Part shown: in pieces, positions 23,022 through 30,834 of the stretch
How positions within the stretch are numbered: position 1 is the stretch's first letter
How the letters are laid out: the number at the start of each line of letters is the position of its first letter
From: Luteimonas abyssi
Lineage (GTDB): Bacteria; Pseudomonadota; Gammaproteobacteria; Xanthomonadales; Xanthomonadaceae
Length of the DNA: 64,000 nucleotides
Direction: 5' to 3'
NCBI RefSeq assembly: GCF_001482195.1
Contig: NZ_KQ759763.1
Coordinates: forward strand, 3,695,559 to 3,759,558
The notes under the pieces: model-generated
Database searches by the model: none
The model's input: only the letters and a program-made list of their open reading frames with translations
What the model was told of the DNA's origin: nothing
Program-made: the position numbers and the translations under genes

Positions 23022-25817
23022 TTGCTCCCGTCCTCTTCGACGTCTTCGTCGCTCCGCCCGTCAACATCCTGTCCGCCCACGAGGGCAGCGCGCCGTCGCC
23101 GGCACACGCTGCTCGCGATGACGATCGCCACGTCGCTGGCGTCCACCGCCGCCGCTGCGCAACCGACCCCCCTCGCGCAGGCGCCGCAGGCCGACGCGAC
23201 ACCGGCCGAACACGCCGCGCCTGCAGGTTCCGCAGCCGCGTCGGAGGCCGCCGACGCACCGCAGGCGAGTGCCGGCGCGCCTGCGCAGGCCGGTGACGAC
23301 ACGGTGCAGCAACTCGATGCGGTGCAGGTCCGCGGCGTGCGCGGCAGCGTCGAGGATGCGGTGGACGCCAAGCGCAGCCGTGCGGACATCTCCGATTCCA
23401 TCGTCGCCGAGGATGTCGGCAAGCTGCCCGACAACAGCGTGGCCGCGGCCCTGCAGCGGGTGACCGGCGTGCAGGTGTCGCGCGGCGGCGCAGAGGCCAG
23501 CGGGGTGCTCGTGCGCGGACTGCCGAACATCGTCACCACCTTCAACGGGCGCAACATCTTCACCGCCAGCGGCCGTGGCATGGCCCTGCAGGACATCCCC
23601 GCCGAAATGCTGCAGGCGGTGGACGTCTACAAGACCAGCGGCGCGGAGTTCGTCGAAGGCGGCATCGCCGGCGTGGTGGACGTGCGTCTGCGGCGGCCGT
23701 TCGATCTCGAGCCCGGCGGCACCGTCGCCGGCAGTCTCGGCGCGACCTACGGCGACCAGGCCGAGGACACCAAGCCGATCGGCACGTTGACCGCGGCCAA
23801 CAGCTGGGACAGCGGATACGGCCGCATGGGCGTGCTGGGCAGCGTGTCGCTGCAGCAGCGGCCGTTCCAGGAGTCGACCGCGTTCAACGACATCTACACC
23901 CTGGTCGACAATCCCGCCGATCCATCCGAGCAGGTGTTCCTGTCCAACAAGATCGGCGCGAACCTCACCCGCAACAACCACAAGCGGCGGTCGGCGAACT
24001 TCAGTTTCCAGTGGGCGCCCACCGACAACAGCGAGCTGTACTTCGACACGTTCTACGTGAATTACGAAGGCCGCAACCACGTCAACTTCTTCATGCCGTT
24101 GACCGGCCTGGTCACCGGAGACACCGTGGAATCGGTGACCCTGCGGCCGGGCACCAACATCGTCGAAGGCATCAGTGCGCGCGACCTGGAGATCGTTTCC
24201 AGCACCCAGGCGCACAAGCAGACCTCCGACACCGTGCAGCTGGCGCTGGGCGGCACGTGGGAGAACGACCGCGTCGAGCTGTCGAGCGAACTCGCCTACA
24301 CCTGGAGCACCAACAAGAGCCGCGCGATGACGCTGGACTTCACCACCGACGGCCCGCTGGTGCACGTGGACAGTTCCGGCGACGCGCCGAACGTGCAGGT
24401 GACCGGTGCCGACGGCAGCCCCTACGACGTCACCGATCCCTCGATCTGGGCGTTGAGCCAGTACTACGACGACTGGGCCCGGCAGCGCGGCATCGAACTG
24501 GCCTGGCGCGGCGATGCGACCTTCCAGCTCGGCGACGGCTTCTTCCGCGCGCTGGACGCAGGCCTGCGCGCCAGCCGGCGGACCGCCACCGCGGTGGGCG
24601 GCGGCGGTGTACGCGACAACCTCAGCGGCAGCCCGGTGTTTCTCGACCAGGTGCCGGGTCTGGCCACGATCACCCCCGGCAACGTGCTCGACGGTGCGCG
24701 CGATTTCGGCACCGATCGCTGGGCGGCGTCGAGTTACGATTTCCACATCCAGCGCAGCGACCGCATCCGCGAGCTGATGGGCCAGCCGCTCGGCCGTCCG
24801 GACGAGAACCCGGCGCTGTACTTCGACAACGAAGAGAAGAACTACGCCGCCTACCTGCAGCTGCATTACGGCTTCGCGCTGGGCAGCGTGCCGGTCGACG
24901 GACGCGTCGGCGTGCGCGCCACGCGGCTGGAATCCTCGCTCAACGGCACCAGCACCATCGACGGCGAGCAGGTGCCGTCGCAGTTCGAGAAAACCCGCAC
25001 CGAGATCCTGCCGAGTTTCAGCGCCAACCTCAGCCTGCACGAGGACGTGGTGCTGCGGCTGGCGGCCAGCCAGACCATCTCGCTGCCGAGCTTCGGCAAC
25101 CTCAATCCGCAGCTGGCGCTGTTCGAATCCACCGACACCCTGCCCGCACGCGGCAGCGGCGGCAATCCGGATCTGGATCCGATCACGTCCGACAACTTCG
25201 ACGCGTCGCTGGAGTGGTACTTCCAGCCGGGCTCGCTGTTGTCGCTGGCGGTGTTCCGGCGCGACATCGACGGCTACATCCAGAGCTACGCCGACGACGA
25301 GGTGATCGACGGCGTCACCTATTCCATCACCCGTCCCCGCAACACCGGCGAGGGCCGGCTGCAGGGTGCGGAGATCGGCTACACCCAGTTCTACGATTTC
25401 CTGCCCGGCTGGCTGTCGGGTTTCGGGACGCAGCTCAATTACACCTGGATCGATGCCGAGGCCGAATCGCCCACGGGCGAGATGCAGCCGCTGGCGCAGG
25501 TGTCGCGCAATGCGTTCAACGCGGTGTTGATGTACCAGCTCGATCGTTTTTCCGCACGCCTGGCCTACAACCGGCGCGGTGCCTTCACCAGCAGCTTCAG
25601 CGCTTCGGGCGACCAGCCGGGCGAGGTCCGCGAGGGCGACCAGGAGTGGCTTGACGTCGCGCTCAACTACGACCTCAACGACAACATGGCCCTGTTCGCG
25701 GAGGCCACCAACCTGCTGGGCGGCAACACCTACAACTACTTCGGCGATCCGAGCTATCCGCGCGATTTCGCCTCGCGCGAGCGGACCTATACGGTCGGAT
25801 TCAGGTTCCGCCTGTAG
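23022..25817 (+). CDS. TonB-dependent outer-membrane receptor (Xanthomonas/Caulobacter class)
   Basis: A 931-residue outer-membrane receptor. A TTG start at 23022 is chosen because AAAGGA lies 8 nt upstream and gives a long basic leader with a hydrophobic core (HTLLAMTIATSLASTAAAAQ). Earlier GTG codons lack such a site. After an Ala/Pro-rich stretch the TonB box and plug domain follow: VQVRGVRGSVEDAVDAKRS, DISDSIVAEDVGKLPDNSV, then ALQRVTGVQVSR. This wording is typical of the TonB-Xanth-Caul receptor group (TIGR01782). The barrel occupies the rest and ends in TYTVGFRFRL with the C-terminal aromatic/hydrophobic signature. It should take up a large or scarce ligand, often an oligosaccharide, using TonB energy. 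The substrate is not evident; no transport operon surrounds it. No anti-sigma interaction domain is seen. Confidence 0.92.
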   Translation: MLPSSSTSSSLRPSTSCPPTRAARRRRHTLLAMTIATSLASTAAAAQPTPLAQAPQADATPAEHAAPAGSAAASEAADAPQASAGAPAQAGDDTVQQLDAVQVRGVRGSVEDAVDAKRSRADISDSIVAEDVGKLPDNSVAAALQRVTGVQVSRGGAEASGVLVRGLPNIVTTFNGRNIFTASGRGMALQDIPAEMLQAVDVYKTSGAEFVEGGIAGVVDVRLRRPFDLEPGGTVAGSLGATYGDQAEDTKPIGTLTAANSWDSGYGRMGVLGSVSLQQRPFQESTAFNDIYTLVDNPADPSEQVFLSNKIGANLTRNNHKRRSANFSFQWAPTDNSELYFDTFYVNYEGRNHVNFFMPLTGLVTGDTVESVTLRPGTNIVEGISARDLEIVSSTQAHKQTSDTVQLALGGTWENDRVELSSELAYTWSTNKSRAMTLDFTTDGPLVHVDSSGDAPNVQVTGADGSPYDVTDPSIWALSQYYDDWARQRGIELAWRGDATFQLGDGFFRALDAGLRASRRTATAVGGGGVRDNLSGSPVFLDQVPGLATITPGNVLDGARDFGTDRWAASSYDFHIQRSDRIRELMGQPLGRPDENPALYFDNEEKNYAAYLQLHYGFALGSVPVDGRVGVRATRLESSLNGTSTIDGEQVPSQFEKTRTEILPSFSANLSLHEDVVLRLAASQTISLPSFGNLNPQLALFESTDTLPARGSGGNPDLDPITSDNFDASLEWYFQPGSLLSLAVFRRDIDGYIQSYADDEVIDGVTYSITRPRNTGEGRLQGAEIGYTQFYDFLPGWLSGFGTQLNYTWIDAEAESPTGEMQPLAQVSRNAFNAVLMYQLDRFSARLAYNRRGAFTSSFSASGDQPGEVREGDQEWLDVALNYDLNDNMALFAEATNLLGGNTYNYFGDPSYPRDFASRERTYTVGFRFRL

Positions 25818-25918
25818 GACCGGGCGGCGGCATCACCCGCGGCCGGGGGCCGTCGGGTGGGCCGCGGTCCGGACCCGCCCGGCGGTCTTCCCGCGCCGGG
25901 CGTCGCCGCGGCGCGGGG

Positions 25919-26146
25919 CTACGGCCCGGTCCGACGGTGGACGCGGGGTCCCGGCGCCGGGGCATCCGCAGCAGGCGCGGTTTCGCCCGCGGCTGTGGCA
26001 TCGGCTGGCTGCTCCGGCGCATCGGGCGCGGCCGTGTCCGCATCGGCTTCGCGGGCCTGGCGCTTCTTCGCGTCCTTGGCATCCTGCTTGCGTTTCTTGG
26101 CGAGCTCGCGCTGGCGCTTCTCGAAGGCGTAGTTGGGTTTGGCCAT
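25919..26146 (-). CDS. Small conserved basic protein (MAKPNYAFEKRQRELAKK family)
   Basis: A 75-residue protein whose first 33 residues, starting PNYAFEKRQRELAKKRKQ, are a highly charged basic helix also found in many small gammaproteobacterial proteins of unknown function. The Ala/Pro/Asp-rich second half is probably disordered. AGGAG about 7 nt before the ATG supports expression. It is the last gene of a leftward three-gene unit after the YkgJ-type protein (gaps of 12 and 17 nt). A nucleic-acid or ribosome-associated role would suit the basic helix, but there is no direct evidence. Confidence 0.75.
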   Translation of the reverse strand: MAKPNYAFEKRQRELAKKRKQDAKDAKKRQAREADADTAAPDAPEQPADATAAGETAPAADAPAPGPRVHRRTGP

Positions 26147-26163
26147 GGGGTCTCCTGATGGAT

Positions 26164-26418
26164 TCAGCGGCGTGGAGGGGTGGTGGGAGCCGGCGGGGCG
26201 GCGTCCGCGGGCAAGTCGATCCGCTGCAACGTCCGCGTCACGCCGAGGACTTCGATCTCGCCACCCGCCTTGCGGAACGCGGCCATGTCCTCGGCGAGGC
26301 GTTCATGGGTGAGTGTCGCGCCCTCGCGACCCTTGCGGGGCGCGAACGAGCGGCCGGGCCTGTCCGGAGTGGTGGCGGGCGCGGCCTTGGCGGCCTGGAT
26401 CTTGTCGGGAGCGGACAT
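26164..26418 (-). CDS. Small hypothetical protein, middle gene of the YkgJ unit
   Basis: An 84-residue protein with no recognised domain. An Ala/Pro-rich basic N-terminus is followed by a compact, probably folded centre (ATLTHERLAEDMAAFRKAGG, then EIEVLGVTRTLQRIDLP) that looks like a helix and two strands. The C-terminal tail is Pro-rich. The upstream GGAG and the 12-nt gap from the YkgJ gene and 17-nt gap to the next gene indicate co-transcription. Codon use matches its neighbours, which supports it as a real gene. Confidence 0.65.
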   Translation of the reverse strand: MSAPDKIQAAKAAPATTPDRPGRSFAPRKGREGATLTHERLAEDMAAFRKAGGEIEVLGVTRTLQRIDLPADAAPPAPTTPPRR

Positions 26419-26430
26419 GCGGGTCTCCGG

Positions 26431-26745
26431 TCAGTACAGCCTCAGCGGGATGCCCCGGATCGAGCGGTCGATGTGGTCGGCGCGCACGTCGTGGCAGTAG
26501 GGGCCGGCCATTTCGAAGCGCCGGCAGACCTGGGGTCGGGTGTCGTAGATGGAGCAGCACATGCGCGCGGCGTCCACCGCCACGCACCAGCCTTCTTCGT
26601 CGCGCGCCATCACTTCGAGGCCGTCGCGCGTGTGCGTGGTCAGGTGTCGCGGCATGCGATCCTCGGGCTGCACCACCACCGTCAGGCGGCAGCACACCGC
26701 ATCGCAGCGCTCGCAGAGCGGCGGCGCGTCGTCGCTGACGCTCAT
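26431..26745 (-). CDS. YkgJ-family cysteine-cluster protein
   Basis: A 104-residue protein of the YkgJ group (zinc or iron-chelating cysteine cluster, UPF0153-like). The cysteines lie in LCERCDAVCCRLTV near the start, then GWCVAVD, MCCSIYDTRPQVCRRFEM and GPYCHD, the usual spacing for this family. Members are predicted to bind a metal or Fe-S cluster; the biochemical role is not established. It is the first gene of a leftward unit with two small proteins. The ATG at 26745 begins right before the first cysteine motif, as in homologues; the open frame before it is not conserved-looking. Confidence 0.85.
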   Translation of the reverse strand: MSVSDDAPPLCERCDAVCCRLTVVVQPEDRMPRHLTTHTRDGLEVMARDEEGWCVAVDAARMCCSIYDTRPQVCRRFEMAGPYCHDVRADHIDRSIRGIPLRLY

Positions 26746-27229
26746 GCCGACCACGTCGGGCGTGGCGGTGCCGGCCGGGCGGTCGCCGTCGTGCCGTCGA
26801 TGGACGACGGCCATCGGGTCGGGTGCGCGATGGTGGTTCGAGGGCTGCGGACCTGAGCGTCCGGCACGGGGACTCCTGTCGGGGCGTACCGCCGATGACG
26901 GCGACGCGGAAAAGGCGAGGCGTGGCGAACGACGGAGGGCGCGATCGTTCGGGACGCACGAGTGTTGCGCGCCCATGCTACGCGATCGGCCGCATCGGCG
27001 CGTCCGGCCCGACGCAGGCGATGTCGTTTCCGCCGGGCGGGTGATCGAGGTGTGCGGTCTTCCCGTCGACGATCAACGGTGCGGATGCAGCGCGTGTCGC
27101 GCTGTTCGGCGGTGGCGTGCGGACGGTACCGAGGATTGCGCGCCCGCTGCGCGCTCGCGTGCGCGGCATGTGAGCGGTGCGTGGCGTCGGGCACGCCTAC
27201 AATGGCCGCCCCTCCGGAAAGGCAGTCCC
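26746..27229. other. Divergent gap of about 480 bp, no gene recognised
   Basis: The region lies between the leftward YkgJ unit and the rightward YaeQ gene and must contain both promoters. A TACAAT sequence at 27198-27203, 27 nt before the YaeQ start, could be a -10 element, but no -35 was found. Open frames across the region are Arg/Pro-rich and not family-like. Confidence 0.45.
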
Positions 27230-27775
27230 ATGGCGCCCAACGCGACGATCTACAAGGCGGAGCTGCAGATCAGCGACATGGACCGCGCGTATTACGCCAC
27301 CCACAACCTCACGCTGGCGCAGCATCCGTCGGAGACGCCGGAACGCCTGATGGCGCGGCTGATCGCCTTCGTGCTGTTCGCCGACGAGCGTCTGGAATTC
27401 GGCCGTGGCCTGAGTACCGAGGACGAGCCCGACCTCTGGCGACGCGACTACACCGGTGACATCGAGGAATGGATCGATCTCGGCCAGCCCGCCGACGCCC
27501 GCATCCGCAAGGCCTGCGGGCGCGCCCGGCACGTCGGGGTGGTGACCTACAGCGGCGGCAGCGCCGCGATCTGGTGGGACAAGCAGGCATCGGCGTTGAA
27601 GCGGCTGAAGAACCTCACCGTGATCGACCTCGATCCCGCTGCGCTCGATGCCGCCACCGCGTTGCTCGAACGCAGCATGCGCCTGACCGTGATCGTGCAG
27701 GACGGCGAGTTGCAGCTGATGAGCGAGGCCGGCAGTGCCGCGCTGCTACCGCAGGTGCGGATGGCACCGGCCTGA
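27230..27775 (+). CDS. yaeQ: YaeQ family protein
   Basis: A 181-residue protein matching the YaeQ family over its full length. The start ATIYKAELQISDMDRAYY, the LTLAQHPSETPERLMARL helix and the FADERLEFGRGLSTEDEPDL segment are the family's hallmarks. YaeQ has a PD-(D/E)XK nuclease-like fold, and the acidic Glu-Asp-Glu-Pro-Asp stretch and later strands correspond to its putative active site. In E. coli a role linked to RfaH-like regulation was once proposed and later doubted, so its function remains open. It is predicted to be cytosolic. The gene is convergent with dbpA, with a very short gap. Confidence 0.93.
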   Translation: MAPNATIYKAELQISDMDRAYYATHNLTLAQHPSETPERLMARLIAFVLFADERLEFGRGLSTEDEPDLWRRDYTGDIEEWIDLGQPADARIRKACGRARHVGVVTYSGGSAAIWWDKQASALKRLKNLTVIDLDPAALDAATALLERSMRLTVIVQDGELQLMSEAGSAALLPQVRMAPA

Positions 27776-27812
27776 CGTCTGGTGCGGCCGCTCGCGTTCC
27801 CGCGGGCGGGCG

Positions 27813-29246
27813 CTACAACGAGGCGACGCGGAACCGCCGGCCCTTGATCTTGCCCTCGCGCAGCCGCGTCACGGTGCGCCCGGCCTGGGCGCGATCGACG
27901 GCCACGTAGCTGCGGGTGGCGAAGACATCGATCTTGCCGATCGCCTCCTTCTGCAGGCCGGCCTCGCCGGTCAGGGCGCCGACGATGTCGCCCGGCCGCA
28001 GCTTGTCGCTGCGACCGGCGTCGATGCGCAGGGTGACCATCGGCGCCGCGGGTACGTTCGCGCGGGCCGGCATCGCGGGCGCCCGCAGCCAGCGCAGCGG
28101 CGTGCCGGTGTGGGTTTCGATGCCGGTCGCACGCGGCAGTTCCCGCGGCGAGACCAGGCTCAGCGCGAGGCCGCTGCGGCCTGCGCGACCGGTGCGGCCG
28201 ATGCGGTGGACATAGGTGTCGGCGTCGTGCGGCAGCTCGAGGTTGACCACCGCGGCCAGGTCCTCGACATCGAGCCCGCGTGCCGCCACGTCGCTGGCGA
28301 CCAGCACGTTGCAGCTGCGGTTCGCGAAGCGCAGCAGCACTTCGTCGCGGTCGCGTTGTTCCATGTCGCCGTGCAGCGCGAGTGCGCCGAAGCCGTAGTG
28401 CACGAGCGAGGCGGCCACTTCGTTGACCTCGGCGCGGGTGTTGCAGAACACCACGGTGGACGCCGGCCGGTGCTGCAGCAGCAGTGCGGCCAGGGTCGGG
28501 GTACGTCGCGCCGGTTCCACTTCGACGAAGAACTGCTCGATCGCGGGCGCGGTTTCCCCGTCGTCGGTCCGGACCTCGACGGCGTCGCGCAGCATCGCCG
28601 TGCCGAGCGTACGGATCGGATCGGGGAACGTGGCCGAGAACAGCAGCCCCTGACGCTCGGGCGGAATGCGCTTGACGATGTCGCGGATGGCCTCCTCGAA
28701 GCCCATGTCGAGCATGCGGTCGGCCTCGTCCAGGACCAGCGTGCGCACGTGGCGCAGGTGCAGGGCGCGCTTCTTGGTCAACTCCTGGATGCGTCCCGGG
28801 GTGCCGACCACCACATGCGGCGCGTGGGCGAGCGAAGCCAGCTGCGGGCCGAGGGGAATGCCGCCGCACAACACCGAGATCTTCAGGTTCGGGATGCCGA
28901 GCGCGAGGCGCCGCAGCTGCTTGCCGACCTGGTCGGCGAGCTCCCGCGTCGGGCACAGCACCAGCGCCTGGGTTTCGACGAGCGCCGGATCGAGCCGGTG
29001 CAGGACGCCCAGCCCGAAGGCCGCGGTCTTGCCGCTGCCGGTGGGCGCCTGCGCGATCACGTCGCGTCCGGCCAGGATCTCGGGCAGGGCGCGGGCCTGG
29101 ATCGGCGTCATCGCGGTATAGCCGAGCGCGTCCACGCCCTGCAGCAGGTGCGGGGCGAGCGCGAGGTCGGCGAAGACCGGGCCTGGTGGTGAGGCATCGG
29201 CAGGGCCGACGGCGGTGGGGGCGGCGGGTGGGGAGGACGCGGTCAT
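27813..29246 (-). CDS. dbpA: ATP-dependent RNA helicase DbpA
   Basis: A 477-residue DEAD-box helicase. Motifs in order are Q (near YTAMTPIQARALP), I (APTGSGKTAAF), Ia (PTREL), II (DEADRMLDMGF), III (SATFP), IV-V (VVFCNTRAEV, VASDVAARGLD) and VI (HRIGRTGRAG). The last 75 residues form the DbpA C-terminal RNA-binding domain (VTLRIDAGRSDKLRPGDIVG to the final GRRFRV). That domain binds hairpin 92 of 23S rRNA, so the protein should work in late assembly of the large ribosomal subunit. ATG at 29246 is preferred over the earlier frame start. It is divergent from the DUF1905/YdeI gene. Confidence 0.95.
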   Translation of the reverse strand: MTASSPPAAPTAVGPADASPPGPVFADLALAPHLLQGVDALGYTAMTPIQARALPEILAGRDVIAQAPTGSGKTAAFGLGVLHRLDPALVETQALVLCPTRELADQVGKQLRRLALGIPNLKISVLCGGIPLGPQLASLAHAPHVVVGTPGRIQELTKKRALHLRHVRTLVLDEADRMLDMGFEEAIRDIVKRIPPERQGLLFSATFPDPIRTLGTAMLRDAVEVRTDDGETAPAIEQFFVEVEPARRTPTLAALLLQHRPASTVVFCNTRAEVNEVAASLVHYGFGALALHGDMEQRDRDEVLLRFANRSCNVLVASDVAARGLDVEDLAAVVNLELPHDADTYVHRIGRTGRAGRSGLALSLVSPRELPRATGIETHTGTPLRWLRAPAMPARANVPAAPMVTLRIDAGRSDKLRPGDIVGALTGEAGLQKEAIGKIDVFATRSYVAVDRAQAGRTVTRLREGKIKGRRFRVASL

Positions 29247-29371
29247 GCGCACATCATCGCAGGTGGGACACACGACCCGGGGGACCGACCGCGCACCGGT
29301 CGGGCATCCGTACGGCTGCCATGACCATCGGGTGGCGCAGCCGCGGAGCGCGTCCTGCTATGTTGTGCGGC

Positions 29372-29920
29372 ATGAGCGTTCGTGGCGATCCGATCCGCTT
29401 CACGGCCCGCCTGCTGCGCCCCGCGCAGCCGAAGGGCGCCGCCTGGACGTTCCTGGTGCTGCCGGATGGCGCCAGCGGCTTACTGCCGTCGCGCAGTCAG
29501 GTCACGGTCGACGCCACCCTCGACGGCCATGCCTTCCAGGCCACGCTGGAGCCGGACGGGCGCGGCGGCCATTGGCTGAAGGTCGGCAAGGCGCTGCGCG
29601 AGGCCGCCGGAGCCGAGGTCGGCGCGACGGTGTCGCTGACGATGGCCCCGGTGGCGAAGGAGCCCGAGCCCCGGCTCCCGCCGGACTTGCGCAAGGCGCT
29701 CGGTGCCGATGCCGAGGCGCAGGCACGCTGGACCGGACTCACCACGGTGGCGCGGCGCGACTGGATCCAGTGGATCGTGTCGGCGAAGAAGCCGGAAACG
29801 CGCGAACGCCGCATCGCCGGCACGCCCGACATGCTGCGGTCGGGGAAGCGGCGCGTGTGTTGCTTCGACCGTTCGGGCATCTACGGCAAGAACCTGAGTG
29901 CGCCCGAAGCGGCACCCTGA
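29372..29920 (+). CDS. DUF1905/YdeI-type (bacteriocin-protection) protein
   Basis: A 182-residue cytosolic protein of two small domains. Residues 1-90 match DUF1905, a beta-barrel-like domain (RFTARLLRPAQPKGAAWTFL, then GASGLLPSRSQVTVDATLDG). The C-terminal part (about 100-170) matches the YdeI/OmpD-associated or bacteriocin-protection family: LPPDLRKALGADAEAQARW, DWIQWIVSAKKPETRERRI. This combination is widespread and of unknown biochemical function; the name comes from a reported bacteriocin-resistance phenotype of a relative. The ATG at 29372 follows a TATGTT sequence that could be a -10; no strong ribosome binding site is seen. It is divergent from dbpA. Confidence 0.82.
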   Translation: MSVRGDPIRFTARLLRPAQPKGAAWTFLVLPDGASGLLPSRSQVTVDATLDGHAFQATLEPDGRGGHWLKVGKALREAAGAEVGATVSLTMAPVAKEPEPRLPPDLRKALGADAEAQARWTGLTTVARRDWIQWIVSAKKPETRERRIAGTPDMLRSGKRRVCCFDRSGIYGKNLSAPEAAP

Positions 29921-30040
29921 GGGCTGCCAGCAGGCACCGGATGGTGTGCCGGCGCCGGGCCCGCGGGGCGGCGGGCGCGTTGGATCGACCTAGCGTGGAT
30001 CGATCCACTCCAGGTCGGGTCGGCCTGCAGCCTGGATCAC

Positions 30041-30070
30041 CTCGGCGCGGATCAGTTCGGCGCGGATCAG
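30041..30070. repeat. 15-bp tandem repeat across the stop codon of the Ala-rich gene
   Basis: CTCGGCGCGGATCAG (30041-30055) and TTCGGCGCGGATCAG (30056-30070) are adjacent, with a weaker third copy further left. One copy contains the stop codon of the Ala-rich gene (30067-30069), and the other repeats an in-frame TGA 15 bp on. This is a local duplication at a gene end. Confidence 0.7.
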
Positions 30071-30561
30071 CTCCAGATGCCGCTCAACTGGGCCAAGGTG
30101 CCCAGTGCCAGCCCCTGCGTGGCGGCCGGCGTGGCTTCCGACACACAGCCGATCGTCCCGCCATCCGCGCGCGCCTGTTCCACGGCGGCACGTGCATCGG
30201 CGGCGGCCTGTGCGGCCTGGGCCGCTTCCTCGGCCGCCATGTCGGCAAGTCCCGACAAGGCGTCGGCATAGGTGCTCTCGGGATTCTCCGCGGCGACGTC
30301 GGCCAGGTCCTGGGCTGCGCGCTGGGCCGCCTCCGCCGCGATCTCCGCCTGGGCGACCGCGGCCTCCGCAGCGCAAGCGTTGCCGGCCTTCGCGGCTTCG
30401 GTGGCGGTTTCGGCCGCGCGGTTCGCCTCGGCGGCGGCCTTGCCGGTCGCGTCGAGCGCGCTGGTGGCGGCATCGGCGGCCGCGTTGTCGGCGGCCGAAG
30501 GTCCGCCGTCCGCGCCGCCCGATCCGGAGGCGCCGGACGCGCCGGAAGGTCCATCGGTCAT
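30067..30561 (-). CDS. Ala-rich, probably coiled-coil protein with Gly-rich N-terminus (function unknown)
   Basis: A 164-residue protein. A leaderless, Gly/Ser-rich N-terminus (TDGPSGASGASGSGGADGG) leads into about 110 residues of Ala/Glu heptad-like sequence, for example AAEANRAAETATEAAKAG and QAEIAAEAAQRAAQDLADVA. It ends in LALGTLAQLSGIWS. Two cysteines occur, NACAAE and IGCVSE. A strong GAGGAG lies 6 nt before the ATG, so it is expressed in principle. The composition recalls LEA-like or phasin-like proteins and small secreted coiled coils. The M-T-D-G start is similar to that of the Gly/Ala-rich protein at 56191-56967. Beyond the stop, the -1 frame continues as ELIRAELIRAEVIQ and ends PDLEWIDPR, so a frameshifted longer form is possible. 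Confidence 0.65.
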   Translation of the reverse strand: MTDGPSGASGASGSGGADGGPSAADNAAADAATSALDATGKAAAEANRAAETATEAAKAGNACAAEAAVAQAEIAAEAAQRAAQDLADVAAENPESTYADALSGLADMAAEEAAQAAQAAADARAAVEQARADGGTIGCVSEATPAATQGLALGTLAQLSGIWS

Positions 30562-30834
30562 GTCGTTCTCCTCGTGCCGGTCACGGTCGTCGCGGATGCA
30601 TGGATGCGGCCTCGACCATAGCAACGTCGCCCGGGCGCGAGACCTGGGGTCGACCCGAGGTGGCCGCCCGGCGTTCAAGCAGCCGTCAGCGTCCGCGGCG
30701 GGCGCGGAGGACATCGACCCCGTCGGCGGCGCCCGTCCCTCGGCCGTCATGGGGCGTTTCGGAGGGCAGGGGGGAGGCCTCGGTCCGAAGTGGCCCGTCG
30801 CTACACTGGGCGTCCTGCCGCTTCCGGATCGTCC

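Noticed and set aside
27198..27203. TACAAT before yaeQ, and similar TACACT (30802) and TATGCT (53829) before other genes, as -10 promoter elements
   Set aside because: Their distance to the start codons (32-36 nt) is consistent, but none has a believable -35 hexamer, so I do not list them as promoters.
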